Of a stretch of 6,962 nt of DNA, positions 1 through 5,807 are shown piece by piece. This DNA comes from Synechococcales cyanobacterium 340R_concoct_173_sub (lineage in GTDB: Bacteria; Cyanobacteriota; Cyanobacteriia; Leptolyngbyales; Leptolyngbyaceae). The translations under genes were made by a program, and so were the position numbers. Every line of letters begins with the position of its first letter. Position 1 is the first letter of the stretch. A model generated the notes under the pieces. The model saw only the letters and a program-made list of their open reading frames with translations. It ran no database searches and was not told the origin of the DNA. The stretch spans positions 1-6,962 of the forward strand of contig JANXNM010000207.1 in assembly GCA_025354065.1 (NCBI GenBank), written 5' to 3'.

Positions 1-1
1 C

Positions 2-193
2 TCACTCAAGCAACTGTCGCCAGAGCGCTTACAAGTGCTTGCTGATTTTGCGGCTTACTTGGCAAATGCTGAAAGCGAAGTTGCAACTCAAGAACTTCTG
101 GCAATTCCTGGCTTGCTAGAGCGTGTTAAGCAAAATCAAGCAACCTCTAACGCCCAGTACAGCAGTTGGAGAACCCTTCGCTTTGATGTATGA
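2..193 (+). CDS. Antitoxin of a RelE/ParE-type toxin-antitoxin pair (5'-truncated by window edge)
   Basis: The open frame enters from the left edge and ends at TGA 191-193, leaving 63 C-terminal residues. The visible protein starts SLKQLSPERLQVLADFAAYL, continues through an acidic 'ESEVATQELLAIPGLLE' stretch and ends in 'WRTLRFDV'. This pattern (LSPERL, a short helix, 'ATxELLxIPG', a terminal 'WRTxRxDV') is typical of small cyanobacterial antitoxins found next to RelE/ParE toxins. In such pairs the antitoxin binds and neutralises the toxin and usually represses its own promoter. Its stop codon overlaps the start of the downstream toxin by 8 bases (ATGTATGA), which suggests translational coupling. 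The start codon, N-terminus and promoter lie outside the window, so the DNA-binding part cannot be judged. The family call rests on remembered family patterns and on gene context. Confidence 0.72.
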   Translation, partial: SLKQLSPERLQVLADFAAYLANAESEVATQELLAIPGLLERVKQNQATSNAQYSSWRTLRFDV

Positions 194-449
194 AGTTCTT
201 CTCCACCCCGATGTCCAAAAAGTTTACGTCAATGCTGACCAAGCCTTAGCCAAGAAGATTACCCGATGTTTGCAGCAGCTAGAGAAAACTCCCCGATCTC
301 ATCCCAACATCAAAGCTCTCAAAGGAGATTATGCAGGCTACTATCGCTACCGTATTGGGGATTACAGGATAATCTATTCGGTGGATGATGAATTGGTTCA
401 GGTGTTGGTTGTGGCGATCGCCCATCGCAGTGAAGCATATGAACCATGA
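186..449 (+). CDS. RelE/ParE family toxin (probable mRNA-cleaving endoribonuclease)
   Basis: This encodes an 87-residue protein, the usual size for RelE/ParE toxins. I chose ATG 186 because homology to the family begins there (MYEVLLHPDV). The frame is open back to a GTG at 123, but that would add 21 residues lying entirely inside the antitoxin gene. Family features seen are the N-terminal 'LHPDVQKVY' strand and helix, a helix with 'LAKKITRCLQQLEKTP' (22-36), the 'IKALKGDYAGYYRYRIGDYRIIY' core (42-64, basic residues and tyrosines in the RelE fold), and the last strand with 'AIAHRSEAYE' (77-86). RelE proteins usually cleave mRNA at the ribosome, whereas ParE relatives poison gyrase; this sequence looks closer to RelE, but activity is inferred. 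The gene appears intact. It overlaps the antitoxin by 8 bases, so the pair is probably one transcript. No strong Shine-Dalgarno lies close to ATG 186; GGAGAA at 168-173 is distant, which fits coupling. Confidence 0.82.
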   Translation: MYEVLLHPDVQKVYVNADQALAKKITRCLQQLEKTPRSHPNIKALKGDYAGYYRYRIGDYRIIYSVDDELVQVLVVAIAHRSEAYEP

Positions 450-811
450 GGGTGAGCTACTAAGCTGACGTAGAAACGCCGCATAACAACCCCCTAGCGG
501 ACGAAGTGGAGATCTCGGAGTTGATTTCAAGGTTACTTGCCACTACTGAAGGGGAACGTTAGAAAGATAGTACGATCGCACTCTCAACCAACAACCGCCA
601 GCAAATGCGAGTATCAATATAGCTCGATCGAGATTCCGTTATATTTTCAAAATGACCGATCGCTCACGGTGATAGATCGAGAGTTGCAATCGTAATGGTG
701 TGAAGTATACAAAATGGATTAGTTTCGTAGGGACATGGCTTGCTGAGATAGGGCGGCTATGTCCCTGATGCCGATCGGGAGTTCAGGAGAATCGATCGGG
801 TATTGATTAGA
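450..811. other. Intergenic spacer between two convergent toxin-antitoxin loci
   Basis: This spacer of about 360 bp lies between the 3' ends of the plus-strand RelE-type pair and the minus-strand hicAB remnant. I see no protein-coding frame with family character and no tRNA. It holds many CGATCG cores, including the palindromes CTCGATCGAG (623-632) and CCGATCGG (771-778), and the inverted repeat at 729-766. CCGATCG (771-777) and CGATCGG (793-799) could also pair across 15 bases. None of these is followed by a clear T-run, so a classical intrinsic terminator is not evident in either direction. Confidence 0.6.
729..766. repeat. Imperfect palindrome (8-bp arms, 22-base loop), possible REP/MITE-like intergenic element
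   Basis: AGGGACAT at 729-736 and ATGTCCCT at 759-766 are exact reverse complements separated by 22 bases. The element sits between two convergent gene pairs. The 'GTAGGGACATGGC' left end resembles the GTAGGG(G/A)CA-type termini I recall from dispersed palindromic repeats in cyanobacterial spacers; this comparison is from memory. It could also act as a stem-loop that ends or stabilises both convergent transcripts, although it lacks a flanking T-run. Confidence 0.4.
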
Positions 812-1018
812 TTAAGCAGTTTGTAAGACTTGGGGTTCAGGAAGGGGCTTACCGATCGCACTATAACCGTAAATCAAATCTTGCAAAACTTCCTGAGCGT
901 TTTGGAATGCTTCGTCATAAGTGTCACCATGGGTATGGGTATAGGTTCCCCACTCTGGAAAGCTAACAACGTAAGTTTGATCGATTTCTGACCATTGAAT
1001 TAGAATGCTATATTTCAT
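812..1018 (-). CDS. hicB: HicB family antitoxin (short form)
   Basis: This encodes a 68-residue protein with the HicB partial RNase H-like fold: an opening strand 'MKYSILIQW', then 'DQTYVVSFPEWG' (13-24), a 'THGDTYDEAFQNAQEVLQDLI' helix region (29-49), and a 'GKPLPEPQ' tail (56-63). This matches short cyanobacterial HicB_lk antitoxins, which have no added helix-turn-helix or ribbon-helix-helix domain. It would normally bind and neutralise the mRNA interferase HicA encoded just upstream. The start ATG at 1018 overlaps the original hicA stop (ATGA). A good Shine-Dalgarno, AGGAGA (1026-1031), sits 7 bases upstream inside the hicA remnant, so HicB can still be translated although hicA is interrupted. 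The gene itself looks intact. With the partner damaged, it may now be an orphan antitoxin. Confidence 0.85.
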   Translation of the reverse strand: MKYSILIQWSEIDQTYVVSFPEWGTYTHTHGDTYDEAFQNAQEVLQDLIYGYSAIGKPLPEPQVLQTA

Positions 1019-1239
1019 CGATCGTTCTCCTGAATAATTTTTTTGAGTTCTTGCAGAGCTTCTAAAACATCTTTTTCCTAATAGGGTTGAGCATCTTTAC
1101 TGTCTTTCCCAGAAAGAATCACAGGTGCGGTAAGCAATGGATGAACCCAATAGGTATGACTTCCTTTTCCTCGTTTTGGCAGAAGCGTAAACCCTGCTTT
1201 ACTCAAGTTTTGCTTGAGTTCTCGGATGCTTTTGGGCAT
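1015..1239 (-). pseudogene. hicA: HicA family toxin gene interrupted by an in-frame amber codon
   Basis: Read on the minus strand from ATG 1239, the frame begins MPKSIRELKQNLSKAGFTLL and carries the HicA signature 'PKRGKGSHTYWVHP' with the catalytic histidine of the G-S-H motif at residue 28. It then reads 'VILSGKDSKDAQPY' and meets TAG at 1078-1080 (codon 54). The same frame continues for 20 sense codons, rich in E, K and L and reading 'EKDVLEALQELKK...', and ends at TGA 1015-1017, overlapping the hicB ATG. Relatives, as I recall them, have glutamine (CAG or CAA) after 'PY', so a single C-to-T change of CAG to TAG would explain the stop. The restored protein would have 74 residues, the normal HicA size. 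The 53-residue product lacks the last helix of the dsRBD-like fold and is probably inactive. A sequencing error or amber suppression remains possible. Confidence 0.82.
1026..1031 (-). promoter_or_regulatory. Shine-Dalgarno of hicB inside the hicA remnant
   Basis: AGGAGA on the minus strand lies 7 bases before the hicB ATG. It supports that start and allows HicB to be made independently of ribosomes that stop at the hicA amber codon about 50 bases upstream. Confidence 0.65.
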
Positions 1240-1453
1240 GAGGTAATTAACAGACCTATTATATCGAACTATAGCAGAACGAAAATCAGGGTTACTTATA
1301 GATGATTGGGTTCATAAACGATCGTCGCGTCCTTTTGTTGGTGCGATCGAAGTCCCGAAGTTCACAGGATTTTCGATCGCGGTTATCCATTGCGGGTTGC
1401 GATCGTAATCGCGTTAAGTATCTGAACCGAAAGTGTTGTGTCCCTAACTTGAT
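1240..1453. other. Spacer between pcrA and hicA with a CGATCG cluster
   Basis: Four CGATCG sites lie at 1319, 1344, 1374 and 1400, spaced 25, 30 and 26 bases apart. Two of them form the inverted pair CGATCGC (1374-1380) and GCGATCG (1399-1405), which could fold into a 7-bp stem with an 18-base loop downstream of pcrA. No T-run follows on the minus strand, so it is not a convincing terminator. No coding frame with family character is seen. Confidence 0.4.
1258..1263 (-). promoter_or_regulatory. Candidate -10 box of the hicAB operon
   Basis: A perfect TATAAT lies on the minus strand 18 bases before the hicA ATG, so any leader would be only about a dozen bases. The -35 region at the expected distance (around 1281-1286, ATTTTC) is poor, and no clear Shine-Dalgarno precedes hicA. 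The call rests on the -10 hexamer and its position. Confidence 0.4.
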
Positions 1454-3820
1454 TTAGATCACCTTACGCATTGGAGCCATTCGCGGATCAAGGATTTTGT
1501 GACCACTTTCGGGAAACTTGATGCCTAAATGCAATTTGCTCGCTGATGCAAACACATGGGTAACAGTGCCCGTGCCAAACGCTTCATGCACAACCTTATC
1601 GCCAGTCAGCCAGTCCTGAGGTGCATTGTCACGGGGTTGAAACTTGGGTTTGGGTTCACGGATGGCTTGGGCTTCGGTCGCTTTTCCTAGACTTTTCGCC
1701 CATTTGGCCGGAGGTGGACTATTAGTTTCCATTAAATCGGTCGGAAGTTCGGCGAGAAATAGTGAAGGCGATGCGGGTTCGCGGTTGCCATAAAGACGAC
1801 GGGCGCGGGCGTGGGTAATAAACAATAACTCCTGGGCACGGGTGATGCCGACATAACACAGGCGACGTTCTTCTTCTATTGCAGAGGGGTCATCCAGCGA
1901 TCGGTAGCTCGGGAACAATCCTTGCTCTAACCCCACGAGAAATACGACAGGAAACTCCAATCCTTTTGAAGCATGAAGCGTCATTAAAGAAACTTTTTTA
2001 TCTTCTTCATTTGTAGAATCCATATCCGACGACAATGCAGCACTCGCCAAAAATCCAGTCAATGACTTATCTTCGTCACTATCTTCTTCAAATTGCAACA
2101 CAGCGTTATAAAGCTCTTTAACGTTTTGAAACCGATCTTGCGCTTCATCGGTGTCCTGGGATTTTAGTTCAGCCAAATATCCCGAAGTCTCAAGAATATC
2201 CTGAACTAATGCCGAAGCCGATACTGTATCCCGTTGAGCTTGAGCATTACGAATCACATCAGCAAATGCCAATACTCCTTTAGACGATCGGCCAGCTAAG
2301 GTCCGCACAGAGGTTTCATCTTTAAGAATTTCCCACAAAGGAACCTGAAGTTCAACAGCAGCCCGCACAAGGGAATCGATCGTTGCTTTACCGACACCCC
2401 GCTTTGGAGTATTGATGACGCGCAACAAACTGACCGAATCCGCTGGATTGGCGACAGCACGCAAATAGGCAACCACATCTTTGATTTCTTTACGATCGTA
2501 AAACCGCAAGCCGCCAATCACACGATAGGGAACCCCCGCCCGCACTAAGGATTCTTCCAACGCACGAGATTGAGCATTGGTCCGGTAGAGAATCGCAAAT
2601 TTACCGAAATCGAGTTCTGGATTTTTGCGTTCAAGGGATTCAATTTGTTGTCTGACAAATTCCGCTTCGTCAATCTCATCCTCACAACGATGGAGCCGAA
2701 TCGGTTCGCCTTGACCTCGGGTTGGTTTTAGTACTTTGTCAATGCGTTCAGTATTGTGTTCAATTAAAGCATTAGCCATTTGTAAGATATTAGCCGTCGA
2801 TCGATAATTTTCTTCAAGCTTAACCATGGACTGGGTTTCAGCATCTTCTAGCCCATCCCCAAAGTCACTTTGAAAGCCCATTAAAATAGTAAAATCAGCG
2901 CTGCGGAATGAGTAAATAGACTGATCCGCATCCCCTACCACAAAGACCGATCGGTAGTTCCAATCATCAAATTCATTAGGATCTTTCCCATTGGTCGTGA
3001 GCATTTGAATCAAATCATACTGCGTGCGGTTAGTATCTTGATATTCATCTACTAAAATATGTCTAAATCGTTTATGCCAATAGCCGCGAACGAGTTCATT
3101 TTGACGAAACAGTTTTACAGGCATTAGGATCAAATCATCAAAATCTAATGCATTGTTTTCAGCCAAGCGATCGAGATAACATTCATATACATTTGCAATG
3201 ACTCGTCCCCGGAAGTTATTCTGTTCTTGTTCAAATTCTTGGGGCGTTAGACCTTGATTTTTTGCATTGCTAATAGCAAACCGAACGGCACGGGGTTCAA
3301 ACTTTTTATCGTCTAAATTCAGCTTATTAACAATGATGTCTTTGATTAAACCTTGCACATCAGATTCGTCAAAAATAGAGAATGTTTTGGTCCATTTACG
3401 ACCTTTTGGATCTTGGTATTTTTCAATATCAAAACGCAAGATTCGACAACATAATGCGTGAAATGTACCAATCCACAGCTCTTTGGTGATGTTTTTATAG
3501 ACTTGCGATCGTAGTTTTGTTTGTTCCGATTGGGATAAGGCATCGAGGGGCTTGCCGTGGGTGTTGTGAGATTGCTGATCGGCAAATAGCTTTTCGACCC
3601 GATCTTTCATTTCCTTGGCCGCTTTATTTGTAAAGGTGACGGCTAGAATATTTTCCGGGTCAGTGCGATGGGTGAGGACGAGGTTTGCAATACGATAAGT
3701 CAGCGCCCGAGTCTTTCCTGATCCTGCGCCTGCAATAACTAAGAGCGGTCCACAATAATGCTCCACCGATTGACGCTGGGAAGGATTGAGATGAGCAAGA
3801 AAATCAGTGAATTTGGGCAT
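1454..3820 (-). CDS. pcrA: UvrD/PcrA-type 3'-5' DNA helicase (superfamily 1A)
   Basis: This 788-residue ATP-dependent helicase unwinds DNA during repair, clears proteins such as recombinase filaments from DNA, and in some bacteria contacts RNA polymerase. All SF1A motifs are present: Q-motif LNPSQRQ (11-17), Walker A GAGSGKT (31-37), motif Ia VTFTNKAAKEM (61-71), Ib GTFHA (118-122), Walker B LVDEYQDTN (256-264), motif III VVGDADQSIYSFRSAD (294-309), IV LEENYRS (335-341), V MTLHASKGLEF (613-623) and VI EEERRLCYVGITRA (649-662). After a P/K-rich linker, residues 739-788 (GDKVVHEAFGTGTV...) resemble the Tudor-like C-terminal domain of PcrA. I chose ATG 3820 (MPKFTDFLAHLNPSQRQ) because homology starts there; the frame stays open to 3892, with another ATG at 3868. 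No disruption is seen. It stands alone, 214 bases upstream of hicA on the same strand. Confidence 0.95.
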   Translation of the reverse strand: MPKFTDFLAHLNPSQRQSVEHYCGPLLVIAGAGSGKTRALTYRIANLVLTHRTDPENILAVTFTNKAAKEMKDRVEKLFADQQSHNTHGKPLDALSQSEQTKLRSQVYKNITKELWIGTFHALCCRILRFDIEKYQDPKGRKWTKTFSIFDESDVQGLIKDIIVNKLNLDDKKFEPRAVRFAISNAKNQGLTPQEFEQEQNNFRGRVIANVYECYLDRLAENNALDFDDLILMPVKLFRQNELVRGYWHKRFRHILVDEYQDTNRTQYDLIQMLTTNGKDPNEFDDWNYRSVFVVGDADQSIYSFRSADFTILMGFQSDFGDGLEDAETQSMVKLEENYRSTANILQMANALIEHNTERIDKVLKPTRGQGEPIRLHRCEDEIDEAEFVRQQIESLERKNPELDFGKFAILYRTNAQSRALEESLVRAGVPYRVIGGLRFYDRKEIKDVVAYLRAVANPADSVSLLRVINTPKRGVGKATIDSLVRAAVELQVPLWEILKDETSVRTLAGRSSKGVLAFADVIRNAQAQRDTVSASALVQDILETSGYLAELKSQDTDEAQDRFQNVKELYNAVLQFEEDSDEDKSLTGFLASAALSSDMDSTNEEDKKVSLMTLHASKGLEFPVVFLVGLEQGLFPSYRSLDDPSAIEEERRLCYVGITRAQELLFITHARARRLYGNREPASPSLFLAELPTDLMETNSPPPAKWAKSLGKATEAQAIREPKPKFQPRDNAPQDWLTGDKVVHEAFGTGTVTHVFASASKLHLGIKFPESGHKILDPRMAPMRKVI

Positions 3821-3863
3821 GATGCGGCGCTCAAAGCTGTGGACTCTAGACGGGTAAACCTTT

Positions 3864-3892
3864 ACCATACCGCGTCCCCGACACGCCTGCAA
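3864..3892 (-). promoter_or_regulatory. Candidate promoter of pcrA
   Basis: On the minus strand, TTGCAG (3887-3892) and TATGGT (3864-3869) are separated by 17 bases. Each hexamer only partly matches consensus. Initiation would fall near 3857, about 37 bases before ATG 3820, which fits that start and excludes the in-frame ATG at 3868. The -10 box overlaps the inverted repeat GGTAAA-CC-TTTACC (3853-3866), a possible operator. Confidence 0.25.
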
Positions 3893-4237
3893 CGCCTAAG
3901 TTTTTATCATGGTGGTCGAATTGAAGCCTTAATTGAAGCAGCGGAATGCAAAGTGATATATTTTACTGCCCTATTCTCCGAACCTAAATCGAATTGAGAA
4001 ATGTTGGGCTTAGATTAAAAGTTGGGTCCGTAAGTTGGTGCGTGATTTCTATAATTTGAGGAAGGTTATTGATTCTGTCCTTAAAAAACAGCGTCCTAAC
4101 TAAGTAGGCCCCAGCTATAGTGTTTGATACCGATCGCCTTTTACTCCAATAAGCATGTGAATTTTAAAATTAGTAGGCCCTCATCGCTACCGCACCTAGT
4201 TCAGTTCTGAGAGCTATCCTAAAAACACTTGAACTTC
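3893..4237. other. Intergenic region upstream of pcrA, no convincing gene
   Basis: This stretch of about 345 bp lies between the pcrA upstream region and the 3' end of the lipoprotein gene. No frame here has family character, and a plus-strand open frame crossing from pcrA is an antisense shadow. Visible structure is limited to a 9-bp direct repeat AGTAGGCCC (4103-4111 and 4172-4180) and the 12-bp palindrome AATTTTAAAATT (4160-4171). No terminator with stem and T-run was found for the lipoprotein gene. Confidence 0.5.
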
Positions 4238-4879
4238 TTACTTCTTTAGGGAGTAAGCCCGAAGTTGATGGAACGTCCCCCAACCATTCCATTGGCCATC
4301 TGGTGGCTCCCAATACTTGACATATCGAGCAGTTGTCGGGGGAATTGCCACATCAACATCAATTTTATTAAAACTAGTCATTGGAGAGTAAGGATGGACT
4401 ATTTTAGAAGCTAATTGCCAAGTTTTATTATCCCTTGAAACCTCAACGCGAAAGGTTAGTGAATTCTTAAACGCACCATCCCAATCAATATTGTAGCCAA
4501 CACCGTTAAGTGAATAAACCGCCCCTAAATCGATAGTTTGAAAAGTGCCAGTCCCTTGATTGGTTCCGTTTCCCCACCGCCCCTGTTTTGGATAATTCGT
4601 TGTTGTTTGGTAATCAGCCGGATCGTTAGCATTGCCCCAGCTAGGATAGGTAATCCCTCCGTTTCTGGCAATCACTCGTTTACCCGCAGCTACATTGATG
4701 CCTGATATCGGCTTCGACGAAGCAAGATTACTCAAGGATGCTGGTTTCACTGATGATGGGGGAAGCACAGGGGTATTTGAGGCTTGTTCAATCGATTGAG
4801 AGCAGCCAGCCACAAATCCCGTAGCGACAAAGATCAAAGCAAACCAGCTACATAATTGTTTCATACGAGCTTGTTTCAT
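4238..4879 (-). CDS. Small lipoprotein with a discoidin-like (F5/8 type C) domain
   Basis: This 213-residue precursor has a basic N-terminus (MKQARMKQ), a hydrophobic core (about 11-23) and a lipobox FVAGC with the acceptor cysteine at 26, so it should be exported, lipidated and anchored in a membrane. A Pro/Ser/Ala-rich linker (27-60) leads to one module at about 61-213 that reads as a galactose-binding-like beta-sandwich: 'FQTIDLGAVYSLNGVGYNIDWDG' (113-135), 'FRVEVSRDNKTWQLASK' (143-159), and the closing strand 'ARYVKYW' (184-190) with 'FHQLRAYS' (203-210). Such modules bind sugars or polysaccharides. No enzyme domain is attached, so the ligand is unknown. ATG 4879 is preceded by AAGGAG at 5 bases. 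A second in-frame ATG lies 15 bases downstream in a tandem repeat; starting there would keep signal peptide and lipobox. The gene is flanked by spacers on both sides and appears monocistronic. Confidence 0.82.
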   Translation of the reverse strand: MKQARMKQLCSWFALIFVATGFVAGCSQSIEQASNTPVLPPSSVKPASLSNLASSKPISGINVAAGKRVIARNGGITYPSWGNANDPADYQTTTNYPKQGRWGNGTNQGTGTFQTIDLGAVYSLNGVGYNIDWDGAFKNSLTFRVEVSRDNKTWQLASKIVHPYSPMTSFNKIDVDVAIPPTTARYVKYWEPPDGQWNGWGTFHQLRAYSLKK

Positions 4880-4883
4880 ACGA
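4856..4883 (-). repeat. Tandem duplication over the lipoprotein start codon
   Basis: The 13-mer TCGTATGAAACAA occurs at 4871-4883 and again at 4856-4868, a 15-base period. Each copy carries an ATG in the same frame, so the signal peptide starts MKQARMKQ. The 15-base unit keeps the frame. Confidence 0.7.
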
Positions 4884-4884
4884 A

Positions 4885-4890
4885 CTCCTT
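4885..4890 (-). promoter_or_regulatory. Shine-Dalgarno of the lipoprotein gene
   Basis: AAGGAG on the minus strand sits 5 bases before ATG 4879. It favours this ATG over the duplicate ATG 15 bases further in. Confidence 0.65.
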
Positions 4891-4983
4891 AATTCCACTT
4901 GCTCTATCATAGGCTTTCTCAGGGTAGGCCATTGCCTCAGATTCCCAAAGAGTGTAAGGCGATTGACTTTTGGATTAGCTGCA

Positions 4984-5106
4984 CTAAAAAATCAGTGGAC
5001 GATCGCTTCCCGTAACATCAATCGTCTTCAACAGGTCTAAAACAGTACCCATTTCCTTAATTTTGCAGCGATCGATCGCTATCTCATCAAGAGATTTTGT
5101 CCCCTA
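4984..5106 (-). other. Short open frame, possible gene remnant
   Basis: On the minus strand a frame opens after TAG 5104-5106 and ends at TAG 4984-4986. It contains an ATG at 5052 preceded directly by AAGGAA, giving a 22-residue peptide MGTVLDLLKTIDVTGSDRPL plus IF. The sense-like residues upstream of the ATG in the same frame ('SLDEIAIDRCKIKE') suggest the tail of a longer lost gene rather than a functional peptide. I do not recognise the family. It also overlaps the 14-bp palindrome AGCGATCGATCGCT (5067-5080). Confidence 0.2.
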
Positions 5107-5124
5107 GAGAAACAAATACAGAAA

Positions 5125-5754
5125 TTAGAGATCATTGCCTTGATGTTGTTGCCACTTTTCATAAGAAATACGCGGAACCTCGAAACGATCGCGAGTTCGG
5201 CAATAGTAAGCTGGCGAACCCATGCGACCAATGGGCATAAATCCATTAATGTGCAAGCGATCGCCAATCAGTTCATCATCCACATGAAACATCACTACTT
5301 GTCCAATAATCAAGTTATAGGCTCCCAAAGGCTGTTGGCTATGCAAGATGCATTCTAAACTTGCCTTCGCTTCTGCCACCCGTGGAACTTTAATCTTTTT
5401 TGATTCTGCTAGATGTAACTCTAATGCGGTAAGTTCACTTTCATTAGGCGGAAAATTTGCTGCTGAAAAATTCATTTCGGATAATAGATCTTCTGTCACC
5501 AAATTAACCACAAATTCTCCATTAGTGATGATATTTGCGGCAGTATCTTTTGGACTGCCATCCTCTTTATTGCCGATGCTAATGATGATATAAAGAGGGT
5601 CACTACCGATCGCATTAAAAAAACTAAAGGGCGCAAGATTAATAACGCCTTCAGCATTTTGTGACGTTACCCAAGCGATCGGGCGAGGAACAACGAGATT
5701 GGTTAATAATTTGTAGTTGTCTTGGGGTGATGTAGAACTGGGATCGATATGCAT
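5125..5754 (-). CDS. Flavin reductase-like FMN-binding protein (flavoredoxin/DIM6-NTAB type)
   Basis: This 209-residue protein has the split-barrel flavin reductase-like fold. It shows the FMN-phosphate region 'VVPRPIAWVTSQNAEG' (21-36), 'NLAPFSFFNAI' (39-49), 'SPKDTAANI' (67-75), 'FVVNLVTEDL' (81-90), the strand 'NLIIGQVVMFHVDD' (147-160) and a closing 'MPIGRMGSPAYYCRTRDRFEVPR' segment (173-195). The length is normal for the family, and the protein has no signal peptide, so it is probably cytoplasmic. Members reduce or bind FMN and pass electrons to partner enzymes; the partner is unknown. ATG 5754 matches the usual N-terminus. The nearest purine-rich stretch, AGAGG, is 13 bases upstream, so initiation signals are weak. 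It starts 53 bases after the aldo/keto reductase stop on the same strand with no visible terminator between, so the two are probably co-transcribed. Confidence 0.86.
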   Translation of the reverse strand: MHIDPSSTSPQDNYKLLTNLVVPRPIAWVTSQNAEGVINLAPFSFFNAIGSDPLYIIISIGNKEDGSPKDTAANIITNGEFVVNLVTEDLLSEMNFSAANFPPNESELTALELHLAESKKIKVPRVAEAKASLECILHSQQPLGAYNLIIGQVVMFHVDDELIGDRLHINGFMPIGRMGSPAYYCRTRDRFEVPRISYEKWQQHQGNDL

Positions 5755-5807
5755 AGGGAATAGTCAGCCTCTTGACGCTCTGGGTATTGCAAATGGGAAA
5801 TTCTATT

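Noticed and set aside
464..515. Possible attC-like or repeat fragment around 'CGCCGCATAACAACCCC'
   Set aside because: It has only a 4-bp CCGC/GCGG stem, no integrase gene and no repeated copy in the window, so there is not enough to call a recombination site.
279..530. Minus-strand open frame of 83 codons
   Set aside because: It is antisense to the RelE-type toxin over most of its length, and its composition looks like a reverse-strand shadow.
1087..1305. Plus-strand open frame of 72 codons
   Set aside because: It lies antisense over the hicA remnant, whose minus-strand frame has clear family motifs; its own translation shows no family character.
3818..3892. Longer pcrA start adding 24 residues
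   Set aside because: The extra residues show no conservation pattern, and the family N-terminus matches MPKFTDFLAHLNPSQRQ.
3758..3997. Plus-strand open frame of 79 codons reaching into the pcrA upstream spacer
   Set aside because: Its first part is antisense to the PcrA Walker A region, and the remainder has no recognisable motif or ribosome binding site.
5067..5080. 14-bp palindrome AGCGATCGATCGCT as a terminator of the reductase operon
   Set aside because: No T-run follows on the minus strand, and overlapping CGATCG cores readily form such palindromes by chance in this genome.
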